From assembly GCF_029581275.1 (NCBI RefSeq), contig NZ_CP120742.1:5642501-5706500 (forward strand): a DNA stretch of 64,000 bases, in the 5' to 3' direction. Positions 24,078 through 32,891 of the stretch are shown in pieces. The translations under genes were made by a program, and so were the position numbers. Position 1 is the stretch's first letter. Each line of letters begins with the position of its first letter. The DNA comes from Micromonospora sp. WMMD1155 (GTDB taxonomy: Bacteria > Actinomycetota > Actinomycetes > Mycobacteriales > Micromonosporaceae). Under the pieces are notes generated by a model. It had not been told where the DNA came from, did no database searches, and saw only the letters and a program-made list of their open reading frames with translations.

Positions 24078-26609
24078 TCAGCCCACCACCGACCGCAACG
24101 GCACCCGCGCGTCGCGCAACGCGCGTACCAGATCCTTCGCGAACGGGTGTTCGTCGGCCTGGAGTCCGCGCGGGTTCGGGATCACGACGTACGCCGAATC
24201 GTTCTTCGCGGACGCCTTCGCGTCGGTGGTGAAGCGTTCGACGATCGCCTGGGCGCGCGGCAGGTCCGCCGCCGCGACCTCGATGGTGATCGGTCGCCAA
24301 CCGCCGCCCAGGTCCGGTGTCACCGGCGCGGCGGCGGCGCTGGCGCGCGCCGCGTCGACGGCGGCCGTGCGCCGGGCGTCCGGCGTCGCGCCCGCCGGGT
24401 AGAGCAGCGCGTTGGCCACCAGGTGCAGACCATTCTCGTTGTACGCCCGGAAGAGCGGATTGAACGCGAACAGCACCGCCCGACCGGCCCCGGTCGGCTC
24501 GTCCACGACCGCCGCCGTGCCCTTGAGGGTGTCCGCGCCGACGGTGTAGCCGTTGGCCCAGAACGTGTCACCGGTCGGGTAGGTGAGCACGTTCGTCCCG
24601 GTGGTGCTCGGGGTGAGGATCGGGTCGCTGTTGTTGAACTCGAAGTCCTCCGCCGGGCGACCCGACGCCACCGGGCTGGAGACGTCCACGTCGACGCGCA
24701 GGTGCGAGCCGATCACCAGGTAGTCGGCGGGCTTGGTCTTCTCGGTGGTCGAGGTGAGCCCAGCCGCGCGAGCCAGCCGGGTGCCCTCGTTGCGCAGCCC
24801 CACGTAGGTGTGGCCCTGGGCGATCCACTCGCGCAGGTTGGCCTGACCGGCGGCGGTCAGACCGCCGGTGGGGCTGCTGCCGTCCGGCACCACCAGCACG
24901 GTACGCCCGGTGAACGCGGCGGTGTTGTCGTTGATGTCGGCGGTGGTGACCGGCTTCAGGTCGAGCCCCCACCGCTTGCCGAGCACGTAGCGCGCCTCGC
25001 CGTGCGAGCCCGACGTGGTGGAGATTCCGGTGCCCTGGAAGAGCCCGACGTCGGGCAGGTCGAGGCGGGTGCCGGTCGGTCGACCGCCCGGCGTGAGCGT
25101 CACCCCGAGCGACCTGGCCAGCTCGTCGACGGTCCGGCTGACGGTGGCCGTCGGGATGGCGACCCGGCTGCTCGCCAGGTCGCGGACCAGCGGGACACCG
25201 CGGTCGAGCAGGGTGAAGGTGAACTCGGCGGCGGCGGCCGAGTCCAGCGGGTACGTGTACGAACCCCACGGCCAGGCCGGGCCGGTGCGACCACCGGCGA
25301 TCTTCCGGACCAGCTCGGCGTTCGGCTTGACGGTGTCGCCGGTGTAGATGGCCGAGACGCCCATCAGCAGCGGGTTGCTCCAGGACGACACGTCGTAGAA
25401 GTACGGGAACGGCACGTACGGGTCCTCGCCCATGACGGCCTGGATCCAGTGCTTCTGCGGCTGGTCCATCGGGATCCAGTACGCCCCCTTGGGCACCGTC
25501 ACGTCGGTGGCGCTGCGCCCGCCGAAGACCCGTGCGGTGGGCACCCGGGTCGGTTTGCGCACCTCGTACACCTCGACGTCCATCCGGCGGAGCCGCTCGA
25601 CGAGCCGGCGGACGTCGGCGAGCTGCCGGTCGGGCAGCAGGAAGTACGAGCGGATCGTGACGTCCGGCACCGGGAACTGGACCTCGTTGGTGGGCTGCAC
25701 CACCTCGTTCGGCTCCAGCGTGCCCGCCCGGCCCTGGGCGAGCGCGTCGGTCCAGACGTCGTAGTAGCCGTCCAGCACCTCACGCTTGTTGGCGGCGGCC
25801 CAGCCCAGCGTCGACCACTGGGTGTGGAACTGCTGCTGCACGCGGTCGGCCACCGCCGAGGCGCTGCCCTTCTCGTACGTCATGCCGGCCGCACCGAAGC
25901 CGGTGGTCGGCACGGTGTCGCCGTACCCCATGAAGAACATGTCGTACGTGTCGTAGTTGAAGTAGCACTCGGTGATGACGGTGTCGTCGCAGGCGCCGTT
26001 GAAACCGAAGCCGGCCTTGTTGGCCTCGCCGATCCGGTTGATCCAGTCCACCGCCTCGCCGGCGATCTCGTGGTGGATCGGGTCGGCGTTGGGCGGGAAG
26101 AAGTACTGCCGGCCGCCCATCTCGTGGGCGTCGACGAACACCTGTGGCGGGTAGCGACGCAGCAGGTCGAGCTTGCCGTCGGTCTCCTGCTGGGTGCGGG
26201 CGAACCAGTCCCGGTTCAGGTCGAAGCCGAACTCGTTCTGCCGCCGCGTCGCGTCCCGGCCGTCCGGGTTCTGGGTGGGGACGATGATGGTGACCAGGTT
26301 GTCGTTGCGCCGTGCGACCTCGCAGGACAGGCCCGCCGCCAACTCGTACAGGGTCTTGAGCGCCGCGTCGGTGCCGCTCTTCTCGCCGCCGTGCACGTTG
26401 GCGGTGACCCAGACGATGGCCGGGCTGTTCTTCGCGGTACGGGCGGCCGTCCGCGCGGTGGTCCGGCGCGGGTCGCGCAGGTCCCGTACGTCGTCGGCGA
26501 TCTTCCGCAGGGCGGCGGGCCGCACGTTGCGCTCGTTGGACACCACCGCGTACGGCAGCGGCCGGCCGAGGACGCTGGTGGTCATCACTCCCGTGACGAC
26601 CCGGATGCT
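24078..26609 (-). pseudogene. M14 zinc carboxypeptidase, 3' part of a gene split by IS110 insertion
   Basis: This part encodes 843 residues of an M14-type secreted metallocarboxypeptidase: zinc ligands in VHGGEKSGTD, substrate-binding NPDGR and LNRDW, and the third zinc His in VFVDAHEMGG, followed by long C-terminal domains. An ATG near 26588 exists but leaves no signal peptide. Reading upstream in frame, SIRVVTGV joins to the element edge at 26609. The missing first 93 residues are at 27909-28187. The enzyme is therefore most likely inactive as exported protein, unless a truncated form is made. Confidence 0.9.
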
Positions 26610-26619
26610 CCTATAGAAG

Positions 26620-27675
26620 TCAAGGGGTGTTGAGGGCGGTGAAGTCGGCGAGGAGGGCGGTGTGGACCTCGCGGACGATGTAGCGCTTGAGGCAGCGCAT
26701 GATCTCTTTTTTGTTGAGTCCTTGTTTGGTGCGTTTGTCGACGTAGGCGCGGGTGCGGGGGTCGTAGCGCATGCGGACCAGGGCGATGGTGTGCAGGGCT
26801 GAGTTGGCGGCTCTATCGCCGCCGCGGTTGAGGCGGTGCCGATCGGTGCGTCCGCTGCTGGCGGGGATGGGTGCGGCTCCGCAGAGGTGGGCCAGGGCGG
26901 CGTCGGAACGCAGCCGGTCGGGGTTGTCGCCGGCGGTGGTCAGGAGCTGTCCGGCGACGTCGGGGCCGACGCCATAGACGGCGCTCAGGTGTGGGGCGGT
27001 GCGGGCGACGACGGGTCGTAGCCGGCGATCGGCCTGGTTGATCTCGGTGGTCAGGGTCTGGATCCGGGTGGCGATCACGGCCAGGGCCGCCTTGGTGGCT
27101 TCCACAGGGTCGGTGAGCCGGGTCTCGTTGACGGGCAGTGCGGCGCATCGGTTGACGAGTGTCGTTGCCGGACCGTTGAGTTCTTGGCGCAGCGTGTCGG
27201 GCGCGGAGGCGATCAGCCCGTGCAGCTGGTTGAGGGCAGCGGTGCGGGCCTTGACCGCTCCGCGTCGGGCGACCCGCAGGGCGCGGATGGCTTCGACGGG
27301 GCCGGTGCGGGTCTTGGGTGTGCCGTTGGCCTGCCCGGACAGGGCCGCGCGGGCAGCGGCGAGCGCGTCCAAGGGGTCGGACTTACCTTTGGCGCGGCGG
27401 GCCCGCCGATCGGGGCGGTCGACCTCGACCAGGGCGATGCCACGAGCGGTGAGGAAGCGGGCAAGTCCGGCGCCGTAGGTGCCGGTGCCTTCCACGCCTA
27501 CCTTCACCACCGCACCGAACCCCCGCAGCCAGGCCAGCAGGAGCTGGTAGCCGGCGGTGGTAGCCGGGAACTCCTGATCACCCAGAATCCGGCCGGCCTG
27601 ATCAACCGCCGCCGCGTGATGAGTCTTGCCGTGGGTATCGACTCCGCCTGTGACCTGACGCTTCCTGGCTGCCAT
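26620..27675 (-). CDS. IS110-family transposase (DEDD recombinase)
   Basis: The 351-residue protein has a RuvC-like N-terminal domain with the acidic set in GVDTHGKTHH, VGVEGTGTYG and KGKSDPLDALAAARAAL, a coiled-coil middle and the C-terminal Transposase_20 domain (LSAVYGVGPDVAGQLL, AHLCGAAPIPASSGRTDRHRLNRGGDRAAN) with the conserved Ser used in recombination. Length and motifs are intact, so the element may be active. The ATG at 27675 begins at the conserved N-terminus; an upstream ATG at 27720 would add 15 residues taken from the noncoding end. Confidence 0.94.
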   Translation of the reverse strand: MAARKRQVTGGVDTHGKTHHAAAVDQAGRILGDQEFPATTAGYQLLLAWLRGFGAVVKVGVEGTGTYGAGLARFLTARGIALVEVDRPDRRARRAKGKSDPLDALAAARAALSGQANGTPKTRTGPVEAIRALRVARRGAVKARTAALNQLHGLIASAPDTLRQELNGPATTLVNRCAALPVNETRLTDPVEATKAALAVIATRIQTLTTEINQADRRLRPVVARTAPHLSAVYGVGPDVAGQLLTTAGDNPDRLRSDAALAHLCGAAPIPASSGRTDRHRLNRGGDRAANSALHTIALVRMRYDPRTRAYVDKRTKQGLNKKEIMRCLKRYIVREVHTALLADFTALNTP

Positions 27676-27739
27676 GCTGAAACCGTCGTCCCTCTCGCTT
27701 GCACCGAACAGGGTCGGCACGCACCGCCGGGACGGGCGG

Positions 27740-27906
27740 ACAGGACAGTGATGGGACCTCTTGCACAGGCTCCTATCAGGTCACGAACGCCCCGCAGGTG
27801 AGTGCAGGAACGGGTCACCCGGACAGGCCGACGAATCCGCTAGAAGACGCCAACGTCAGTCAGAGGCTGAGTCAGACCAGCCGGGTGATCCGCTCCTACA
27901 TCCTCA
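27740..27906 (-). ncRNA. Candidate bridge RNA in the 5' noncoding end of the IS110 element
   Basis: Read on the minus strand, this stretch holds GCCTCTGAC (27867-27859), identical to nine bases of the M14 target flank next to the core (27917-27909), followed by a GACG-TTGG-CGTC hairpin. Further on it holds ATAGGAG (27776-27770), identical to the other element end plus its AG core (26614-26608), followed by TCACT, the reverse complement of AGTGA at the 5' element edge. Guide segments on both sides of two loops are the known design of IS110 bridge RNAs. Exact RNA ends are not visible. Confidence 0.6.
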
Positions 27907-27908
27907 CT

Positions 27909-28187
27909 GTCAGAGGCGCTGTCGACGGCCCCGAGGTACGTCCGGATCTCGTCGTTGGTGACGACCCGTTCCTGCCCCGTGCCGAGGGGGAAGCCGAGCA
28001 CGGACTCCGGGCTCGGCACGGTGCCCAGCCGGGCGTTCGGGTCACTGCCGCACCGCGACGGTGGGGCGGCGCTCGCTGTCGACGTGCCGCTGACCAGGGG
28101 AGCCATGCCGAGCAGGAGCGCGACGGTGGCGGCACCTGCCAGCCGTTTCGGAGGGACCGTCCAGAACGGACGCGACGATGGGGCCAT
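27909..28187 (-). pseudogene. M14 zinc carboxypeptidase, 5' part of the IS-split gene
   Basis: The first 93 codons read MAPSSRPFWTVPPKRLAG, a signal peptide ending near TASAAPP, and PSPESVLGFPLGTGQERVVTNDEIRTYLGAVDSASD, the N-terminal propeptide-like region seen in secreted M14 peptidases (P-S-P-x-x-x-x-G). Beyond 27909 the frame runs into the element and stops after about 20 foreign residues at a TAG. Joined to 24078-26609 it gives a 936-residue preprotein. Confidence 0.88.
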
Positions 28188-28314
28188 GTCTCGGGTTCCC
28201 TTCTCGGGAAGAGCCTCGCAGTGGCCGGAGCCTATGAACCGGCCGACACCATGGTCAAGGTCTGATCGACTTCGACGACCGGCCGGGATGCCGACGCGCT
28301 GACGGGCTGGCAGG

Positions 28315-28725
28315 ATGAGAGCGTTGTCGATGCCTGGCTGGAAGGTGGAGACGTTGCCGCAGATGATCACACTCTCGGTCCATCCAGATTCCTCCTCCGC
28401 CGACGCGCGGCGCTCGCTGACGTCCTGGCTGCGCGCCGATGACCGGCTCCGCGAGGCGGTGACCACCACGCCCGCCGACGGGACGTCGACCGACGGCGCC
28501 GATGTGCTGCGGGTGGCGGTCGGCGGCGCGGGCCCCGCCATGGTGCTGGTGCAGGCGATCGCCGACTGGCTGGCCCACCGTCGCGAGGACGTGACGGTCC
28601 AGCTCGGCCGTCCGGGCTGGTCGGCCGAGCTGGACGTGCACCAGGCTCGGGACATGGACCAGGTGACCGCGTTCGTCGAGGCGACGGTGCGCGCGGTCAC
28701 CACGCAGGAGGAGCGGCTCCCCTGA
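28315..28725 (+). CDS. Effector-associated constant component EACC1-like protein
   Basis: The product of up to 136 residues has the EACC1 pattern: a first strand MITLSVHPDSS, SLTSWLRADDRLREAV, a hydrophobic helix AMVLVQAIADWLAHR and a final strand EDVTVQLGRPGWSAELDVHQ. EACC1 proteins occur beside effector-associated-domain conflict or signalling systems in actinomycetes. No caspase-like, trypsin-like or STAND partner is adjacent, so this copy looks orphaned. The ATG at 28363 fits the domain start better than 28315 but has a distant ribosome binding site; the start is unresolved. Confidence 0.72.
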   Translation: MRALSMPGWKVETLPQMITLSVHPDSSSADARRSLTSWLRADDRLREAVTTTPADGTSTDGADVLRVAVGGAGPAMVLVQAIADWLAHRREDVTVQLGRPGWSAELDVHQARDMDQVTAFVEATVRAVTTQEERLP

Positions 28726-28791
28726 GCACGTGAGCGGAGGTCCTGACTCAGGTCCTCGCCGCATGATCAAGGGAGCCGCCGGAAGAGTCGC

Positions 28792-30123
28792 CTACCAGGT
28801 GGTCAGGCCGAGGTCGATCGTCCTGGTCAGCGTGGCGTTGTCGTCGTCGCCGTCGAGCGACCAGACCATCGCGCCGCCCAGACCGGCCCGGCGGATGTAG
28901 AGCGTCTTCTGCAACACGACAGCCGGGTCGTCGTACGTCCACAACGTCGTACCGTCGAACAGCCAGGCGTGCCCGGCGCGCAGGTCGCGGTGCACGGTGA
29001 ACCCGTTACCGGCCAGGGTCTTGAGCTTCTTGTAGTCCTCGTTGCCGGCCTCGAAGGTGGCCGGCGCGGGCCCGGTGGCCGGCTGGAAGAGACCGTTACC
29101 GCCGCCGGTGATGCCGGTCCAGCCGCGACCGTAGTACGGGATGCCGAGCACCAGCTTGCCCCGGGGAGCGCCCCGGGCGATCCACCCGTCGACCGCCACC
29201 TCGACGGAGAAGTCCGGGTTGTCCGGCGAGCCGGTCGGCACGCGCAGCGCGGACTGTTGGTTGGTCTTCGCGTCCCAGCCGCCGTGGAAGTCGTACCCCT
29301 GCACGGTGGCGAAGTCCAGGTACGTGAAGATCTTGCGACCCTCGTAGCCGGCGTCCATCGTCGCGGGGTTGGCCGGCAGGAAGGCGGTCAGCGGGTGGTG
29401 CGTGCGGGTCTTGCGTCCGTGGGCGTCGAGTTGCCGGCGGAACTCGGCGAGCAGCTTGGTGAAGTTCTCCCGGTCCTCCGGGCGGATCACGTTGCCCGGC
29501 TCACCGTCCCAGTTGGGCCACTCCCAGTCGAGGTCGATGCCGTCGAAGACGCCGGCCCCGGCGCCCGGGCTGCCCGGAAGGTTGCCCTTGAGGTAGAGGT
29601 CGATGCAGGACGCGACGAACGCCTTGCGGGAGGCGTCGGTGCGGGCGGCGTTCGAGAAGTACGTCGACCAGCTCCAGCCACCGAGCGAGATCAGCACCTG
29701 GAGTTTCGGGTGCTTGGCCTTGAGCTTGGCGAGCTGGTTGAAGTTGCCGTTGAGGGCCTGACCCGGTGCGTCGGCGACGCCGTCGACGCTCTCCTCGGCG
29801 GGAACCGGTCGCTGGTAATCGGCCCAGGCGTCGCCCTCGCCCGGCCCGCCGTCGACGTAGCAGCGGCCGTCCTCACTGACGTTGCCGAAGGCGTAGTTGA
29901 TGTGGGTGAGGCGGCTCGCCGCCCCGGAGGTGTCGAGCTTCTTCACCGGGAATGCCCGGCCGTAGATGCCCCACTGGGTGAAGTAGCCGACCCGGTGGTA
30001 GCCGCTGCGGTGCTGCTTGTCGTCGCCCGCGCTGGCGGCGGCGGGCGGTGCGGCGGTGATCAGCAGAGCCGCCAGTGTGACGACGGCGGTGAGACGGCGG
30101 TGGCGGAATGGTCGCATCGGCAC
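28792..30123 (-). CDS. Secreted GH18 chitinase
   Basis: The 443-residue precursor has a signal peptide (MPMRPFRHRRLTAVVTLAALLITAAPPAAASA) and a single GH18 TIM barrel with the SLGGWSWS strand and the catalytic motif FDGIDLDWEWPNWDG, in which the last Glu is the proton donor; YDFHGGWD and MVWSLDGDD complete the active site. It has no visible chitin-binding domain. It would cleave chitin outside the cell, complementing the chitosanase at 11054. Codon 1 and the ATG at codon 3 are both possible starts. Confidence 0.94.
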   Translation of the reverse strand: MPMRPFRHRRLTAVVTLAALLITAAPPAAASAGDDKQHRSGYHRVGYFTQWGIYGRAFPVKKLDTSGAASRLTHINYAFGNVSEDGRCYVDGGPGEGDAWADYQRPVPAEESVDGVADAPGQALNGNFNQLAKLKAKHPKLQVLISLGGWSWSTYFSNAARTDASRKAFVASCIDLYLKGNLPGSPGAGAGVFDGIDLDWEWPNWDGEPGNVIRPEDRENFTKLLAEFRRQLDAHGRKTRTHHPLTAFLPANPATMDAGYEGRKIFTYLDFATVQGYDFHGGWDAKTNQQSALRVPTGSPDNPDFSVEVAVDGWIARGAPRGKLVLGIPYYGRGWTGITGGGNGLFQPATGPAPATFEAGNEDYKKLKTLAGNGFTVHRDLRAGHAWLFDGTTLWTYDDPAVVLQKTLYIRRAGLGGAMVWSLDGDDDNATLTRTIDLGLTTW

Positions 30124-30171
30124 ACTCCCACGACATCAAACAGAATAGTAAAGAGACTTATCTGATTGATG

Positions 30172-30200
30172 AAGTTAAGCCGGTCACCGTCCACGGTCAA
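30172..30200 (-). promoter_or_regulatory. Promoter of the GH18 chitinase gene
   Basis: On the minus strand TTGACC (30200-30195), 17 bp and TAACTT (30177-30172) form a clear vegetative promoter. An unusually AT-rich leader of about 45 bases follows before the ATG. Confidence 0.65.
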
Positions 30201-30232
30201 GAGCCGTCCAGCCACATGGGGGATTGTGACGT

Positions 30233-30250
30233 CGTTACCCGCTGGTAACG
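30233..30250 (+). promoter_or_regulatory. Operator candidate before the BASS transporter gene
   Basis: CGTTACC and GGTAACG are perfect inverted arms around CGCT, ending ten bases before the ATG of the transporter. The dyad would overlap its -10 region or very short leader and suggests control by a regulator not encoded next to it. Confidence 0.5.
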
Positions 30251-30260
30251 ATGTTGTGCC

Positions 30261-31145
30261 ATGGACTCCGCCCTGACATTGATCGGACTGCCCATCGCCC
30301 TCGGCGTCATCATGCTCGGTCTGGGTCTCGGACTGACCATCGCCGACTTCCGCCGGGTGGCCCAGTACCCGCGAGCCGCCGTCATCGCCCTGGTGTGTCA
30401 GGTGCTGGTGCTGCCGGCGCTCTGCTTCTGCCTCGTCCTCGCGTTCGACCTGGCACCGGAGTCGGCCGTGGGCATGATGCTGCTGGCCGCCTCGCCGGGC
30501 GGCACGACGGCCAACCTCTACAGTCACCTGTTCGGTGGGCACGTGGCCCTGAACATCACCCTGACCGCCATCAACTCGGTGCTCGCCGTGTTCACCCTGC
30601 CGATCCTGGTCAACCTGTCGGCGGCGTACTTCCTACCCGACGGGCGAAGCCTCGGACTCCAGTTCGACAAGGTGGTGCAGGTCTTCGCCATCGTGCTCGT
30701 CCCGGTCGCGATCGGCATGCTGATCCGCGCCCGCATGCCGCACGTCGCCGAACGGCTGAACCGCCCGGTGCGGGTCCTCTCCGTCGTGGTGCTCGTCGCC
30801 GTCATCGCCGGGGCGGTGCTCGGCGAACGGGAGAACATCGCCGACTACTTCGTCGCGGTCGGCCTGGCCGTGCTCGCGTTCAACCTGCTCAGCCTCGCCA
30901 TCGGGTACGGGGTGCCGCGGCTCGCCGGGGTCGACCGGAGCGCCGCGACGGCCGCCGGGTTCGAGATCGGCATCCACAACAGCACCCTGGCCATCACCAT
31001 CGCGCTCAGCCCGGCGTTGCTCGACAGTACCCAGATGGCGATCCCGGGGGCCGTCTACGGCATCGTCATGTTCTTCACCGCGGCGGCCTTCGGCTACCTG
31101 GTGACCCGCGCCCGCACCCGGTCCGCCGCGACGCCGACGCCCTGA
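30261..31145 (+). CDS. Bile acid:sodium symporter (BASS) family transporter
   Basis: The 294-residue membrane protein has about nine to ten hydrophobic segments and BASS signatures: LLAASPGGTTANLYSHLFGGHVALNITLTAINS in the first repeat, and GFEIGIHNSTLAITIAL in the second, which form the sodium-binding crossover. Such proteins import organic anions with sodium. Substrate unknown. It ends at a strong bidirectional terminator shared with a convergent PPOX gene. Confidence 0.9.
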   Translation: MDSALTLIGLPIALGVIMLGLGLGLTIADFRRVAQYPRAAVIALVCQVLVLPALCFCLVLAFDLAPESAVGMMLLAASPGGTTANLYSHLFGGHVALNITLTAINSVLAVFTLPILVNLSAAYFLPDGRSLGLQFDKVVQVFAIVLVPVAIGMLIRARMPHVAERLNRPVRVLSVVVLVAVIAGAVLGERENIADYFVAVGLAVLAFNLLSLAIGYGVPRLAGVDRSAATAAGFEIGIHNSTLAITIALSPALLDSTQMAIPGAVYGIVMFFTAAAFGYLVTRARTRSAATPTP

Positions 31146-31156
31146 CCACCGGTGTT

Positions 31157-31191
31157 CTGTCGCCGCCGACGGCTGCGGTCGGCGGCGACAG
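31157..31191. terminator. Bidirectional terminator, BASS and PPOX genes
   Basis: CTGTCGCCGCCGAC (31157-31170) pairs perfectly with GTCGGCGGCGACAG (31178-31191) around a 7-base loop. A G-run on the right would read as C on the other strand, so only the stem is informative. Confidence 0.88.
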
Positions 31192-31205
31192 GGGGGTGGC
31201 GGAGG

Positions 31206-31625
31206 TCAGCCGATCTGGCTGTTGTCCTTCAGTGAGCCCCAGCCGTGCCAGCGGTCGATCTCGATCAGGGCGCTGACCCGGCCACGGTCACGCCGGGGGT
31301 ACGCGTTGCCGGTGTAGTGCTTGGCCAACCGGTCGATGTCCGTGAAGTCCTCGTCGGCGCGCAGCTCGGCGACGTGCCCGATGATGCTGACGTGGGTGTA
31401 CCAGCCGGCCTCGTCCAGGACGGTGAGCGACACCCGGGGGTCGTTGCGGACGTGCTCCAACCGGCGGCGGCTCTCGTCCATGTTCACCAGGATCCGGCCG
31501 TCCTCCCACAGGTACCAGGTGGCGGCGGAGACCGGCTGACCACCGTTGCGAAGCGTGGTCATGACGGCCGGGTTCGGCTTGCGCAGCATCTCGACCGCGG
31601 CCTCGGGAAGCGGTGGCTTGGACAT
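31206..31625 (-). CDS. PPOX-class (pyridoxamine 5'-phosphate oxidase-like) flavin or F420 enzyme
   Basis: The 139-residue split-barrel protein has the PPOX pattern: AVMTTLRNGGQPVSAATWYLWEDGRILVNMDESRRRLEHVRNDPRVSLTVLD, followed by HVSIIGHVAEL. In mycelial actinomycetes this subgroup (PPOX class, F420-dependent) is often an F420H2-dependent oxidoreductase; FMN binding is the alternative. GAGGAG lies five bases before the ATG at 31625; the longer frame from 31646 lacks such a site. Confidence 0.88.
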   Translation of the reverse strand: MSKPPLPEAAVEMLRKPNPAVMTTLRNGGQPVSAATWYLWEDGRILVNMDESRRRLEHVRNDPRVSLTVLDEAGWYTHVSIIGHVAELRADEDFTDIDRLAKHYTGNAYPRRDRGRVSALIEIDRWHGWGSLKDNSQIG

Positions 31626-31833
31626 GAGGTCTCCTCGTCGCGACAACGTTTACCCCCTGCACGTTACGCACCCGAAGGCCCGATCATGGTGGTACGCGCG
31701 GGTACCTCGCGCGGTCAGCCGAGCCAGCGGCCGTCGCGCATGAGGAGGCGTCCCTTGGCGTCGCCGGCCTGCACCCTAGGGGTACCGCATACCCGCGTGT
31801 GGGTCCGCGTTCGCCCCCGGTGAAGATGGAGTC

Positions 31834-32730
31834 ATGAGCAACCCTGCACTGCCCAGGCGTGTCGTAGTCACCGGCGCCACCGGCAAGCTCGGCCGCGCCG
31901 TGGTCGCCCACCTCCGCGCGGTCGGCGTCGACGTGCTGGCGGTGGACCGCGCCGGTGGCCGCGACCCCCGCGACGTGAACGGCGAGTTCCTCCTGGTCGA
32001 CCTGACCGACTACGGGCAGGTGGTGGAGGCGTTCACCGGGGGCGCCGACGAACACGCGGGTGGCGTCGACGCGATCGTGCACCTGGCGGCAGTCCCGGCC
32101 CCCGGGCTGATGTCGAACGCGACCACGTTCGCCAACAACTCCGCCGCCACGTACAACGTGTTCGCCGCGGCCCGGGCGGCCGGGATCAAGCGGATCGTCT
32201 GGGCGTCCAGCGAGACGGTGCTCGGGCTGCCGTTCGACACCCCGCCGCCGTACGCGCCCGTCGACGAGGAGTACGCGCCGCGCCCCGAGTCGACGTACTC
32301 CCTGAACAAGGCCCTTGAGGAGGAGATGGCCCGGCACTTCTGCCGCTGGGACCCGGAGCTGGTCATGGTGGGCCTGCGCTTCTCCAACGTGATGGACGTC
32401 GAGGACTACGCCCCGTTCCCCTCGTTCGACGCGGACCCGCAGCTACGCCGGTGGAACCTGTGGGGCTACATCGATGCCCGCGACGGCGCGCAGGCGGTCG
32501 AGCGCGCGCTCGCCCACGACCGGCCCGGCGCCGACGTGTTCGTCATCGCCAACGCCGACACCGTGATGAGCCGGTCCAGTGCCAGTCTGATGGCCGAGGT
32601 CTACCCGGGTGTGGAGATCCGGAAGGATCTCGGCGAGCACGAGACCCTGCTCAGCATCGACAAGGCGCGACGGGTGCTCGGTTACGAGCCGCAGCACTCA
32701 TGGCGGGACCACGTCGACCCGGGCCGTTGA
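31834..32730 (+). CDS. NAD-dependent epimerase/dehydratase
   Basis: The 298-residue enzyme is an extended short-chain dehydrogenase: nucleotide-binding VVVTGATGKLGRAVV, acidic strand end VLAVDRAG, IVHLAAVPAP, catalytic Ser/Thr region WASSETVLG and YSLNK supplying Tyr and Lys. It resembles uronate dehydrogenase- or epimerase-like enzymes acting on nucleotide sugars or sugars. GGAG precedes the ATG. The 208 bases upstream hold no convincing gene. Confidence 0.9.
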   Translation: MSNPALPRRVVVTGATGKLGRAVVAHLRAVGVDVLAVDRAGGRDPRDVNGEFLLVDLTDYGQVVEAFTGGADEHAGGVDAIVHLAAVPAPGLMSNATTFANNSAATYNVFAAARAAGIKRIVWASSETVLGLPFDTPPPYAPVDEEYAPRPESTYSLNKALEEEMARHFCRWDPELVMVGLRFSNVMDVEDYAPFPSFDADPQLRRWNLWGYIDARDGAQAVERALAHDRPGADVFVIANADTVMSRSSASLMAEVYPGVEIRKDLGEHETLLSIDKARRVLGYEPQHSWRDHVDPGR

Positions 32731-32891
32731 CGCGCCGAAGCCCATAAACAGTTTTGACGTTACGAAACATCGATCGTTGTTAACCGGGCTGTTCGCGCTG
32801 CCGCGTCTCCTCCTACCTTTCGGCGCAGCCCTCCGAATTCGGCGTCACCCGGACGCGGATCGCGGAGTCGGCACCTTGGAGGAGATCACCC

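Larger units (their letters stand above)
26608..27908 (-). mobile_element. IS110-family insertion sequence inside the M14 gene
   Basis: A transposase gene with a very short 3' noncoding end (about 10 bases) and a long 5' noncoding end (about 230 bases) interrupts the carboxypeptidase. The flanks share only the dinucleotide CT (26608-26609 and 27907-27908); deleting 1,299 bp with one CT restores an unbroken frame. No terminal inverted repeats or longer target duplications are visible. All this fits IS110-group elements, which recombine at a dinucleotide core under guidance of a bridge RNA. Confidence 0.9.

Noticed and set aside
26588..26590. ATG near 26588 as the start of a complete M14 gene.
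   Set aside because: It would lack a signal peptide and the first N-terminal segment, which is found in frame on the other side of the IS element.
31644..31660. ACGTTTAC before the PPOX gene resembled the LacI operators at 45.5 kb.
   Set aside because: Only a half site is present, without the palindromic partner, and the gene has no sugar context.
31714..31790. A minus-strand peptide ending VQAGDAKGRLLMRDGRWLG looked like the tail of a small gene.
   Set aside because: No ribosome binding site or recognised family, and the upstream part of the frame shows no protein-like character.
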